DNA of 48,022 nucleotides from Lentisalinibacter sp035655155 (GTDB taxonomy: Bacteria > Pseudomonadota > Gammaproteobacteria > Steroidobacterales > Woeseiaceae). The translations under genes were made by a program, and so were the position numbers. The stretch covers positions 1-48,022 of the forward strand of contig DASRVH010000033.1 in the NCBI GenBank assembly GCA_035655155.1, written 5' to 3'. A model generated the notes under the pieces. It had not been told where the DNA came from. It was given only the letters and a program-made list of their open reading frames with translations, and did not search any database. Shown in pieces: positions 1-8,548 of this stretch (position 1 is its first letter; each line of letters begins with the position of its first letter).

Positions 1-1
1 C

Positions 2-1209
<1,208 letters not shown>

Positions 1210-1213
<4 letters not shown>

Positions 1214-1734
1214 GCGCCTTCCACGGCGTCAGGGTGCATGCGGAGACGATCCGCCCGGAGTGGATCGACTACAACGGCCACATGAATGTGGCCTGGTACG
1301 TGCTGATATTCGATCACGGCGTCGACGGGCTCTGGGACGAGCTCGGCCTCGACGCCGCCTACCGGGAGGAGAGCGGCGGCACTACCTTCGCCGTGGAGTG
1401 CCACGTGAGCTACCTGCGGGAGCTGCGCGAGGGCGACCCGGTGGCGGTCACCGCCCAGCTCCTCGCCTGGGATGCCAAGCGCATCCACCAGTTCCAGCGC
1501 ATGTACCACGCCGAAGAAGGCTGGCTCGCCGCCACCTGCGAGTGGATGAACCTGCACGTCGACACCGCTGCCCGGCGCGTATCGCCCTGGCCCGACGCGG
1601 TGCTTGGCCGACTGGAGGCTTTCGCCGGGCGCCACCCGGATGCCCCCTGGCCGGAGCAGGCGGGGCACCGGATGCGCGTCCCTCAACCGCTCGGCCCGCA
1701 GACAACGTCAGAGCAAAGCCCCACGGAGCAGTAA
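1210..1734 (+). CDS. Hotdog-fold acyl-CoA thioesterase
   Basis: 174-residue protein of the 4-hydroxybenzoyl-CoA thioesterase-like hotdog group, expected to hydrolyse a small acyl-CoA. The GTG start overlaps the TGA of the upstream CoA ligase in a GTGA junction, which implies translational coupling. The N-terminal active-site motif is visible as WIDYNGHMNVAWY (about residues 17-29), with the Asp/Asn/His-Met pattern of the family. The central helix region contains FAVECHVSYLRELREGD, a usual thioesterase segment. Similar thioesterases sit beside or are fused to carnitine dehydrogenase in carnitine-degradation loci and act on betainyl-CoA; that is only an analogy here. The substrate cannot be read from sequence. 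glpK follows 5 bp downstream. Confidence 0.85.
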
Positions 1735-1739
1735 CCACC

Positions 1740-3236
1740 ATGACCGAGCACGTGATACTCGCCATCGACCAGGGCACCACCAGCAGCCGGGCGATGGTCT
1801 TCGACCGCAAGGCGCGCATCCTCGCCGCGAGCCAGCAGGAATTTCCGCAGGTCTTCCCGAAGCCCGGCTGGGTGGAGCACGACCCGGAGGCGATCTGGCA
1901 GAGCGTGCTCTCCGTCGTCCACGATGCCATCGCGGACGCCGGCTGCCTGCCGCGCGACGTCGCCTGCATCGGCATCACGAACCAGCGCGAGACCACCGTT
2001 GTCTGGGACCGGCGCACCGGCGAACCGGTCTACAACGCCATCGTCTGGCAGGACCGGCGCACCGCGGCGAAATGCCGGGAGTACGCGGCCGGCGGCGGCG
2101 AGGAGCTGGCCACCAGCCGCTCGGGCCTGCGCATCGACCCCTATTTCTCGGCGACGAAGCTGGCCTGGATACTGGACAACGTGGAGGGCGTGCGGGAGCG
2201 CGCCGAGCGCGGCGAACTCGCCTTCGGCACCATCGACGCGTTCCTGCTCTGGCGCCTGACCGGCGGTGGCGAACACCGCACCGACATCACCAACGCCTCG
2301 CGCACCCTGCTCTACGACATCCACCGCCAGTGCTGGGACGATGACCTGCTCGCGCACTTCGGCGTGCCCGCCTCGCTGCTGCCCGAGGTTTGCGACAACA
2401 CCTTCGACTTCGGCACCACCGACGCGGAGAGTCTCGGCGCCGGCATCCCGGTGGCAGGTATGGCCGGCGACCAGCAGGCGGCCCTGTTCGGGCAGGCCTG
2501 CTTCCATCCGGGCATGACCAAGAGCACCTATGGCACCGGCTGTTTCGTGATTGCCAACACCGGCGAGAAGCCGCTGGCCTCCGGCCACCAGCTGCTGACC
2601 ACCATCGCCAGCCGCGTGGACGGCCGCCTGAGCTACGGCCTGGAAGGCAGCATCTTCGTGGCGGGCTCGGCCATCCAGTGGCTTCGGGACGCGCTGAAGA
2701 TCATCGCCGCGGCGCCGGAATCGGAGGGCATCGCGCGGGAGCAGGGCGTCATCGACAACATCCACGTCGTGCCCGCGTTCGCCGGGCTCGGCGCGCCCCA
2801 CTGGGACCCGGACGCCCGCGGCGCCATCCTCGGCCTCAGCCGCGACAGCGGCGTCGCCGAGATCGTGACCGCCACCCTGCAGTCGGTGGCCTTCCAGACC
2901 CGGGACCTGATGCTGGCCATGCGCGACGACGGCCTGGACGTGGAACTGCTGCGGGTCGACGGCGGCATGGTCAACAACGACTGGCTGGTGCAGTTCCTCG
3001 CCGACATGCTCGGCATCACCGTCGAGCGTCCGCGCATCACCGAGTCCACGGCCTTCGGCGCGGCCTGCCTGGCCGGCCTGCAGCGGGGCGTGTTCGATTC
3101 CCTGGAGCAACTGGAGCGGCTGTGGCAGCGGGATGCGCTGTTCGAGCCCGCCATGCCCGCCGAACGGCGGCGGGCGCTGCACGAGGGATGGCTCGCCGCC
3201 GTCGCGCGGGTCCGGTCGGTGGCGCAGGAGCCCTGA
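1740..3236 (+). CDS. glpK: Glycerol kinase
   Basis: 498-residue FGGY-family kinase that phosphorylates glycerol to sn-glycerol 3-phosphate in the cytoplasm. The N-terminus AIDQGTTSSRAMVFDR is the ATP-binding signature of glycerol kinases, followed by NQRETTVVWDRRTGEPVYNAIVWQDRR. AGDQQAALFGQACF contains the catalytic aspartate region, and GTGCF and DGGMVNNDWLVQFLADML are conserved FGGY segments. The length equals the usual 495-505 residues. The ATG at 1740 lies 5 bp after the thioesterase stop, and a GGAG at about 1725-1728 inside the thioesterase end can serve as ribosome binding site. The matching glycerol-3-phosphate dehydrogenase is about 38 kb away (41191-42813), so glycerol use is split between two operons. 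Confidence 0.97.
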   Translation: MTEHVILAIDQGTTSSRAMVFDRKARILAASQQEFPQVFPKPGWVEHDPEAIWQSVLSVVHDAIADAGCLPRDVACIGITNQRETTVVWDRRTGEPVYNAIVWQDRRTAAKCREYAAGGGEELATSRSGLRIDPYFSATKLAWILDNVEGVRERAERGELAFGTIDAFLLWRLTGGGEHRTDITNASRTLLYDIHRQCWDDDLLAHFGVPASLLPEVCDNTFDFGTTDAESLGAGIPVAGMAGDQQAALFGQACFHPGMTKSTYGTGCFVIANTGEKPLASGHQLLTTIASRVDGRLSYGLEGSIFVAGSAIQWLRDALKIIAAAPESEGIAREQGVIDNIHVVPAFAGLGAPHWDPDARGAILGLSRDSGVAEIVTATLQSVAFQTRDLMLAMRDDGLDVELLRVDGGMVNNDWLVQFLADMLGITVERPRITESTAFGAACLAGLQRGVFDSLEQLERLWQRDALFEPAMPAERRRALHEGWLAAVARVRSVAQEP

Positions 3237-3245
3237 CCGAACCGG

Positions 3246-3767
3246 TCAGTCGAGGTCGCGGCGCACCGGATCGGTATGGCGCACGGGTCCGCGATGCTCG
3301 CCGCCTTCCCCGGCCGGCGCCACCACCGCGTAGCCGGCGGTCAGCGCCAGGGAATAGATCAGCACGCTCATGATCGGCAGGTAGTGGCCGAGCGCCACCG
3401 TGCCGCCGCCCGAGAATTCCACCAGCCAGACGGCCAGTTCGGCGAGGACGGCCAGCAGCAGCATCATGGCGATCAGCAGGACCAGCCAGGCGGGCAGCCG
3501 CGCCCAGCAGGCCGAGAGACGGCTGCCTCCCACCGGCGCCAGCAGGCGCAGGCACAGCATGGCCAGCACGGCGGTGGGCAGCAGCAGCCAGCCGGTCAGC
3601 GCGAGCAACGAGGCCATGCCGGGCCCGCCCGCGCCGAGGAACAGCGCCATCATGGCGGTGAACGCGAGCAGCAGGCCCGTGATGGAGAGCACCAGCGTGA
3701 GCACGGCGGTCAGCACGCGCCCGCCGCCCTGCGGTGCCTCGCCCGGCCGTCTTTCGGTAATGGTCAT
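3246..3767 (-). CDS. Small multi-pass membrane protein, unknown function
   Basis: 173-residue protein starting at the ATG at 3767 (MTITERRPGE); a longer in-frame start at 3818 would add 17 residues and run into the upstream gene's stop. Four hydrophobic helices are evident: about residues 19-42 (AVLTLVLSITGLLLAFTAMM), 52-75, 91-115 (rich in Leu, Met and Ala) and 130-150. The C-terminus is charged (RHTDPVRRDLD) and probably cytoplasmic. It lies 47 bp downstream of the glycosyltransferase on the same strand and is likely co-transcribed, so a role in glycolipid synthesis or export is possible but unproven. I do not recognise the family. Confidence 0.75.
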   Translation of the reverse strand: MTITERRPGEAPQGGGRVLTAVLTLVLSITGLLLAFTAMMALFLGAGGPGMASLLALTGWLLLPTAVLAMLCLRLLAPVGGSRLSACWARLPAWLVLLIAMMLLLAVLAELAVWLVEFSGGGTVALGHYLPIMSVLIYSLALTAGYAVVAPAGEGGEHRGPVRHTDPVRRDLD

Positions 3768-3814
3768 GACGGCATTGTGCCCGGGCGGCGGGCCCATGCA
3801 AACGGCTGCGAGGA

Positions 3815-4864
3815 TCACGGATCCACAGGGCTCGACAACACCTGCGCGACATCCTGCCGTGTCACGTTGTCCCTGCGGGCCAGATGGCCGAGGAATTCTC
3901 CGGTCGCGCGGGCCCAGCTCTTCTCGAGCGCGGCTTGCCGGCAGATGCCTCGGTCCAGCGTGAGCGCGCGGCGCACGGCGACGCCGAGGTCTTCGTGCAG
4001 GACGCCCGTGCGGCCCTCATCGATGACGTCCAGCGGTCCGGTGACCGGGTAGGCGGCCACCGGCGTGCCGCAGGCCATGGCCTCCAGCATTGCCAGGCCG
4101 AAGGTATCCGTGCGGCTGGGGAAGACGAAGACGTCGGCGGCGGCCAGGTGGGCGGCCAGTTCCGAGCCGAAGCGATAGCCGGTGAAGACCGCGTCGGGGT
4201 ATTCCGTGCGCAGCCTGGCGAGGTCCGGGCCGTCGCCGACCACGTACTTCGTGCCGGGCACGCCGAGCTGCAAAAAGGCCTCCACGTTCTTCTCCACGGC
4301 GACACGGCCCATGTAGAGACAGATCGGGCGCGGGCCGGTCAGCGTCGCCTTGGGAGCGGGACGGAAGACATCTACGTCGACGCCGCGGCTCCACAGCCGG
4401 AGACCGCGGAAGCGACGGGCGGCGAGCTCGTCCCGCACGGCGGGCGTGGGCACCAGGGTTGCCGCCGCCGGACGATGGAAGCGCCTGAGCCAGGCGTACA
4501 TCCACGACACGGGTATCGGCGCGCGTTCGCGCAAGTACTGGGGGAAGCGGGTGTGATAGGAGGTCGTGAAAGCGAGCCCGCGCCGGACGCAGTAGCGCCG
4601 TGCTGCAAACCCCAGCGGTCCCTCGGTGGCGATATGGATGCAGTCGGGCCGGAAAGCGTCCAGGGTCCTGCGGACGCCGCGATAGGGCAGCACCGAGATA
4701 CGGATCTCCGGATAGGTGGGGCAGGGCAGCGTGCGGTGATCGGCCGGCGTGAGCATTTTCACGCGGTGTCCGGCACGGATCAGTTCGTCGCGGGTTCTGC
4801 CCAGCGTTGTGACTACACCGTTCACCTGGGGCAGCCAGGCATCGGTGACGATGGCGATGCGCAT
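3815..4864 (-). CDS. GT4-family glycosyltransferase (lipid/DAG glycosyltransferase candidate)
   Basis: 349-residue GT-B fold transferase expected at the inner face of the cytoplasmic membrane. The N-terminus MRIAIVTDAWLPQVNGVVTTL is the family-typical start of the MgtA-like GT4 group, with HIATEGPLGFAARRYC and FTTSYHTRFPQYLRER following. The C-terminal nucleotide-sugar domain has YMGRVAVEKNVEAF and the EX7E-type stretch FPSRTDTFGLAMLEAMACG. Members of this group transfer hexoses to diacylglycerol or related lipids; the sugar donor cannot be told from sequence. The gene is divergent from a PAP2 phosphatase, about 1.1 kb from a PlcP/LpxH-like phosphoesterase, and next to a Pho-box-like array. 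This is the neighbourhood of the Agt/PlcP lipid-remodelling pair known from phosphate-starved marine bacteria. Confidence 0.85.
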   Translation of the reverse strand: MRIAIVTDAWLPQVNGVVTTLGRTRDELIRAGHRVKMLTPADHRTLPCPTYPEIRISVLPYRGVRRTLDAFRPDCIHIATEGPLGFAARRYCVRRGLAFTTSYHTRFPQYLRERAPIPVSWMYAWLRRFHRPAAATLVPTPAVRDELAARRFRGLRLWSRGVDVDVFRPAPKATLTGPRPICLYMGRVAVEKNVEAFLQLGVPGTKYVVGDGPDLARLRTEYPDAVFTGYRFGSELAAHLAAADVFVFPSRTDTFGLAMLEAMACGTPVAAYPVTGPLDVIDEGRTGVLHEDLGVAVRRALTLDRGICRQAALEKSWARATGEFLGHLARRDNVTRQDVAQVLSSPVDP

Positions 4865-4938
4865 GGCCGACAGTGTCCGGCGCCGCTGTTACCGGAATCT
4901 TGCCGTTCGGAGAAAGTTCCGGGACAGCGATGGAATAC

Positions 4939-4978
4939 GTGTCACCGATCTTTAAACAAGCTGTCACCTCCCTGACTT
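4939..4978 (+). promoter_or_regulatory. Candidate Pho box array (four 7-mers, 11-bp period)
   Basis: Four heptamers with exact 11-bp spacing occur at 4939 (GTGTCAC), 4950 (CTTTAAA), 4961 (CTGTCAC) and 4972 (CTGACTT). The PhoB site consists of direct CTGTCA(C/T) heptamers repeated every 11 bp. The first and third units match at 6/7 and 7/7, the others only partly. The array sits between the divergent glycosyltransferase (start 4864) and PAP2 (start 5029) genes, at a distance suitable for activating the PAP2 promoter. Function is inferred. Confidence 0.5.
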
Positions 4979-5028
4979 GTCGCCCGGCGAGACTCTCGCC
5001 AGCTTCGGGCAACCCGGGAGAGGTTTCC

Positions 5029-5574
5029 TTGCAGACGATGTGGCAGCAGGTGGCGGCAGCCGAGATCGGATTTACGCTGAAGGTAAACCGGCTCAGCCGG
5101 CGGACGCCCATCCTGACCCTGTTCCGCGCGGTGAGCCGGCTGGGCGACGGGGTCGCCTGGTACGCAGGGCTCGGCGTCATGCTCCTGATCGGCGGCGAGC
5201 AGGCCGCCGGTCCAGTGCTGCAGACGGGGGTCACGGCGCTGGCCGGCATCGGGCTCTACCGTTTCCTGAAGGAACGGCTCGTGCGGGAGCGGCCCTTCAT
5301 CACCTTCGCGGACATCCGCTGCGGCACGGCGCCCCTGGACCGCTACAGCTTCCCTTCGGGCCACACGCTGCATGCGGCGCTGTTCTCGGTGTTCTTCCTG
5401 GTCTATCTGCCGGTGCTCGGTTTGGCGATGCTGCCGTTCGCGCTGCTGGTCGCCGCCTCGCGGGTGGTGCTCGGCCTGCACTATCCCACCGACGTGCTCG
5501 CGGGCGGCGCCGTCGGCCTGCTGCTCGCCGCCGCCAGCCTGGCGTTCCTGCACCTGCCGCCAATAGCCTTCTGA
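5029..5574 (+). CDS. PAP2-family membrane phosphatase
   Basis: Integral-membrane acid phosphatase of the PAP2 superfamily, acting on lipid phosphates such as phosphatidic acid or undecaprenyl pyrophosphate. All three signature motifs are present in order: KERLVRERP (KX6RP), PSGH followed by TLHA, and SRVVLGLHYPTD (SRX5HXXXD). About five hydrophobic helices are visible and length is 181 residues from TTG at 5029. I chose TTG because GGGAGAGG at 5016-5023 lies 5 bp before it; the ATG at 5038 is the alternative, and the longer frame from 4873 would cross the putative Pho box. In this cluster it could supply diacylglycerol for the divergent glycosyltransferase, which is an inference from neighbours. 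Confidence 0.88.
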   Translation: MQTMWQQVAAAEIGFTLKVNRLSRRTPILTLFRAVSRLGDGVAWYAGLGVMLLIGGEQAAGPVLQTGVTALAGIGLYRFLKERLVRERPFITFADIRCGTAPLDRYSFPSGHTLHAALFSVFFLVYLPVLGLAMLPFALLVAASRVVLGLHYPTDVLAGGAVGLLLAAASLAFLHLPPIAF

Positions 5575-5629
5575 GCCGGCACCCTTCTGGATCAGCCTGT
5601 CGGGCGAAGATATTGCGAAGGGCTATTGG
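5560..5629. terminator. Imperfect inverted repeat between convergent genes
   Basis: CCAATAGCCTTC (5560-5571, the end of the PAP2 gene) can pair with GAAGGGCTATTGG (5617-5629), with one extra G. GCTATTG then recurs directly at 5630-5636. It lies between the convergent PAP2 gene and a tiny minus-strand ORF. There is no T-run, so a terminator role is only tentative. Confidence 0.3.
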
Positions 5630-5660
5630 GGCTATTGAGGCAGCGCCACGGCCCGTAGCG

Positions 5661-5759
5661 CTAAGGCCCGATACGCCAGCTGTCCCAGACGAGCAGCGCG
5701 CGCACGCTCAGGCTGAAGAGCATCGCCAGCAGCATAGTGGCAGTCGGGAACTCGTTCAT
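5661..5759 (-). CDS. Tiny ORF, 32-residue single-helix peptide
   Basis: The ATG at 5759 overlaps the TGA of the upstream 73-residue ORF in a TGATG junction, so re-initiation would be natural. The 32-residue product begins MNEFPTATMLLAMLFSL and ends VWDSWRIGP. A hydrophobic stretch covers about residues 7-24, so it may be a small membrane peptide. It ends at TAG 5661. No family is recognised. Support is the stop-start coupling and the membrane-helix composition; conservation would need checking. Confidence 0.45.
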   Translation of the reverse strand: MNEFPTATMLLAMLFSLSVRALLVWDSWRIGP

Positions 5760-5980
5760 CACGGACGCTCCGTCTGCTCCTCTCCCGTGCCGGCCGCCGC
5801 GGCCGACTGGCCGAGCCAGTAGGCGATATTCTCCAGGTTGACGCTGACCGGCTGGCCGTCGTCCCAGAACGCGGCGATCAGCCCTTCGTCGGCCTGCAGC
5901 AGCGCGCCGATGTGCCGCGACAGCGCGGTGTAGCGGGGCAGGTGGTTGCCGATCGGGGTACGGATTGGGGAAGGGGGCAC
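5759..5980 (-). CDS. Small hypothetical protein downstream of the phosphoesterase
   Basis: 73-residue protein starting at GTG 5980, preceded by ACGGAGG about 6 bp upstream, and lying 15 bp after the stop of the metallophosphoesterase. It is soluble-looking and amphipathic, beginning MPPSPIRTPIGNHLPRY and containing the segment VSVNLENIAYWLGQ. There is no signal peptide or helix long enough to span a membrane, and I do not recognise the family. The good ribosome binding site and tight placement support a real third gene in the phosphoesterase operon. Confidence 0.55.
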   Translation of the reverse strand: MPPSPIRTPIGNHLPRYTALSRHIGALLQADEGLIAAFWDDGQPVSVNLENIAYWLGQSAAAAGTGEEQTERP

Positions 5981-5995
5981 GGCCTTGCCTCCGTT

Positions 5996-6790
5996 TCAGG
6001 CGACGGCGCCGAGTTCCACCTGGCCGAGCTCCGGTTCGGCTTCGCCGTCCCAGGACACGAGACCGAGGCGGCCTTCCCGGTTCTCCACCAGTGCCGTGCA
6101 GTGCTCGACCCAGTCGCCGTCATTGCAGTAGATGACGTCGCCGGCCCGGCGCACTGCCGGCCGGTGGATGTGGCCGCAGACGATGCCGTCCAGGCCCTGG
6201 GCCCGCACGTAGTCGATGGCCGTGTTCTCGTAGCGGTGGATGTAGTCCAGCGCCGCGTTGACGCGCATCTTGATGGCGCTGGCCATGCGCACGGGGCGAT
6301 AGCCGAGGCGGTGGCGCACCCGGTTCACGCCGGCGTCCATGTCCACCAGCCAGCGGTAGGCGGCCGAGCCGAGACGCTCCTTCATGGAGCCGACCCGCAG
6401 GTCCCGGTCGAACTCGTCGCCGTGGGTCACCAGCAGCCGGCGCCCGCAGCGCGTCTCGTGGATGTGGCGGCGACGGAACTCGATCAGCCGATGATCGGTG
6501 CCGTCGAACAGCCGCAGCTCGGCGTCGTGATTGCCGGGGATATAGATCACCCGGGTGCCCTGCCGGGACAGGCGCATGATCTCGTGCAGCACCTCGCCGT
6601 GGACGGGCGGCCAGTAGACGGTGCTGCGCATCGCCTCCAGGTCAAGGATGTCGCCCACCAGGTAGAGCCGGCGCGTCTCGAGAGAGCGGAGGAAGTCTAG
6701 GAGTTGCCGGGCGCGGCAGCCGCGGGTGCCGAGATGGGAATCCGAGAGCCAGACCGCTTCCGCCTGTACCCGTGCCTCCGCGTTCTGCAT
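5996..6790 (-). CDS. UDP-2,3-diacylglucosamine diphosphatase/PlcP-like metallophosphoesterase
   Basis: 264-residue calcineurin-like phosphoesterase of the LpxH-like COG2908 group. The dimetal-site motifs appear in order: DSH (residues 17-19), GDILD (46-50), GNHD (86-89), a THGDEFD segment near residue 121, and GHIH near residue 205. Members are usually annotated as LpxH-like. The branch that travels with a GT4 glycosyltransferase is PlcP, a phospholipase C that releases diacylglycerol from phospholipids during phosphate starvation in Sinorhizobium and marine bacteria. The presence of a GT4 gene and a PAP2 gene within 2 kb favours the PlcP reading; a lipid A role is the alternative. Two small ORFs follow on the same strand. 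Confidence 0.82.
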   Translation of the reverse strand: MQNAEARVQAEAVWLSDSHLGTRGCRARQLLDFLRSLETRRLYLVGDILDLEAMRSTVYWPPVHGEVLHEIMRLSRQGTRVIYIPGNHDAELRLFDGTDHRLIEFRRRHIHETRCGRRLLVTHGDEFDRDLRVGSMKERLGSAAYRWLVDMDAGVNRVRHRLGYRPVRMASAIKMRVNAALDYIHRYENTAIDYVRAQGLDGIVCGHIHRPAVRRAGDVIYCNDGDWVEHCTALVENREGRLGLVSWDGEAEPELGQVELGAVA

Positions 6791-7063
6791 GGCCTCTGCC
6801 CCGCCGGCATTCCGAGATAGCGGTGAAGATAGTCACGCAAGTTGAAGATTTTCTTACGCTGCCGTGACGTTTTGATGGCGCGGCGCCTGCCGAGGAGGCG
6901 GCGGAGCCGGATGGCGCCGCACCCCCTGGCGCCCATCTCGGGTACACTTGGCCTCCGCCGAGGCGCCCAGGCGGCTCCGCATGCGAACAACGAGGCGCCC
7001 GGCAAGACCGTGGCGGACCGTGCCGGCCCGCCGATATCCAGTCTCAGAAGCAGGAGAGGGGAC

Positions 7064-7525
7064 ATGCCGGAAACAGTGTCCAAAGACCAACTCGCCGATT
7101 ACATCGATCGGGACATGCCGCCGTCGGAGTGGCTCGCGATCGAGCAGGAGCGCATCGACGCCTTCGCCGACGCCACGCTCGATCATCAGTTCATCCACGT
7201 CGACGAGGAGAAGGCGGCGCAGACGCCGTTCGGCACGACCATCGCCCATGGTTATCTGACGCTCTCGCTGCTGCCCTATCTCACCGGGCAGTGCGGGGTG
7301 ATCCCGGAGGGCATCGCCATGGCCATCAACTACGGCTCGAACAAGGTCCGTTTCCTGCAGCCGGTGAAGGTGGGCAGCGAGGTGCGCGCGCACGTGAAGC
7401 TGAAGGATGTGAACGAGAAGAAGCCGGGCCAGATCCTGACCACGTCCGAGGTGACCGTGGAGATCAGGGGCGAGGAGAAACCGGCTCTGGTGGCCGAGAC
7501 GCTGGCCCTGTACTTCGTGCAGTGA
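7064..7525 (+). CDS. MaoC-family enoyl-CoA hydratase
   Basis: 153-residue single-hotdog (R)-specific enoyl-CoA hydratase. The catalytic dyad region appears as FADATLDHQFIHVDEEKA (about residues 33-50), where the conserved Asp/His pair polarises water, followed by TPFGTTIAHGYLTLSLLPYL, the standard MaoC helix. Start ATG 7064 has GGAGAGGGG just upstream; a longer in-frame extension back to 6842 has no ribosome binding site. It heads a co-directional operon with a hydroxyacyl-CoA dehydrogenase (SDR), a thiolase and an acyl-CoA dehydrogenase. Together these cover all four steps of beta-oxidation. Confidence 0.92.
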   Translation: MPETVSKDQLADYIDRDMPPSEWLAIEQERIDAFADATLDHQFIHVDEEKAAQTPFGTTIAHGYLTLSLLPYLTGQCGVIPEGIAMAINYGSNKVRFLQPVKVGSEVRAHVKLKDVNEKKPGQILTTSEVTVEIRGEEKPALVAETLALYFVQ

Positions 7526-7559
7526 AGCCGCGACGACAGATTGACCGAGGGAGGCTGAA

Positions 7560-8480
7560 GTGACGATCCGATTCGACGATCAGGTGGCTATCGTGACGGG
7601 CGCCGGCGGCGGCCTGGGGCGCTGTCATGCCCTGGAACTCGCCCGTCGCGGTGCGAAGGTGGTGGTGAACGACCTGGGCGGAGGCCGGGACGGCAGTGGC
7701 GGCTCCAGCGAGGCCGCCGAGGCGGTGGTGGCCGAGATCGAGGCCGCCGGCGGCGAGGCCATCGCCAACGGCGCCAACGTGGCCGATTACGAGCAGGTCC
7801 GGGCCATGGTGGCCGACGCCACGGATAAGTGGGGCCGGGTGGACGTGCTCGTGAACAACGCCGGGATCCTGCGCGACAAGAGCTTCGCCAAGGCGAGCCT
7901 GGAGGACTTCCAGCTCGTGGTGGACGTGCATCTCATGGGCTCGGTGAATTGCACCAAGGCGGTGTGGGAGATCATGCGCGAGCAGAAGTACGGCCGCATC
8001 GTCATGACCACGTCCTCCACCGGGCTGTACGGCAACTTCGGCCAGTCGAACTACGGCGCGGCCAAGCTCGGCGTGGTGGGCTTCATGAACACGCTGCACC
8101 TGGAAGGCCAGAAGTACGACATCCGCGTGAACTGCCTGGCGCCGGTGGCGGCCACCCGCATGACCGAGGGGCTCATGCCGGAAGAGGCGCTGGCGCTGCT
8201 GCAGCCGGACTACGTCACGCCCGCGGTGGTCTTCATGGTGAGCCCGGATGCGCCGAGCCGGCAGATCATCTCGGCCGGGGCGGGCGGCTACGCCCGTGTG
8301 TACCTGGAGGAGACGCCGGGCATCTGGCTGGCGCCCGACGAGCGCGACGCCGATCACGTGGCCGCGAACTGGGACAGGATCGCGGACAAGACCGGTGCCG
8401 AGGAATACCAGGACGGCAGCGGCCAGAGCATGAAGTTCCTCACCCGCGCGGCGAAGGAACTGGGCATCAAGACGGGCTGA
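7560..8480 (+). CDS. SDR-family 3-hydroxyacyl-CoA dehydrogenase (HSD17B4-like)
   Basis: 306-residue short-chain dehydrogenase resembling the dehydrogenase part of peroxisomal multifunctional enzyme type 2. The cofactor motif is VTGAGGGLGRCHALELARRG, and NDLGGGRDGSGGSS is the characteristic loop of this subgroup. NNAGI follows, then the catalytic serine region TTSSTGLYGNFGQ and YGAAK with the Tyr/Lys pair. Start GTG 7560 is preceded by GAGGGAGG. The product lies between the MaoC hydratase (35 bp gap) and the thiolase (68 bp gap). It probably oxidises the (R)-3-hydroxyacyl-CoA made by MaoC to 3-ketoacyl-CoA. Chain length or sterol preference cannot be stated. Confidence 0.92.
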   Translation: MTIRFDDQVAIVTGAGGGLGRCHALELARRGAKVVVNDLGGGRDGSGGSSEAAEAVVAEIEAAGGEAIANGANVADYEQVRAMVADATDKWGRVDVLVNNAGILRDKSFAKASLEDFQLVVDVHLMGSVNCTKAVWEIMREQKYGRIVMTTSSTGLYGNFGQSNYGAAKLGVVGFMNTLHLEGQKYDIRVNCLAPVAATRMTEGLMPEEALALLQPDYVTPAVVFMVSPDAPSRQIISAGAGGYARVYLEETPGIWLAPDERDADHVAANWDRIADKTGAEEYQDGSGQSMKFLTRAAKELGIKTG

Positions 8481-8548
8481 GCGCCCGGTCTCACGGAGCA
8501 TTGACAAGGCGGACAAGGCGGGCGCGAGCGCCCGCCGGGAGAACAGCA

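Noticed and set aside
3768..3818. Longer start for the small membrane protein
   Set aside because: The ATG at 3818 overlaps the glycosyltransferase stop and adds no hydrophobic or conserved segment; ATG 3767 gives a simpler N-terminus.
4873..5028. Longer PAP2 start at 4873
   Set aside because: The extra 52 residues have no membrane or domain character and would cover the Pho-box-like array; a good ribosome binding site precedes TTG 5029.
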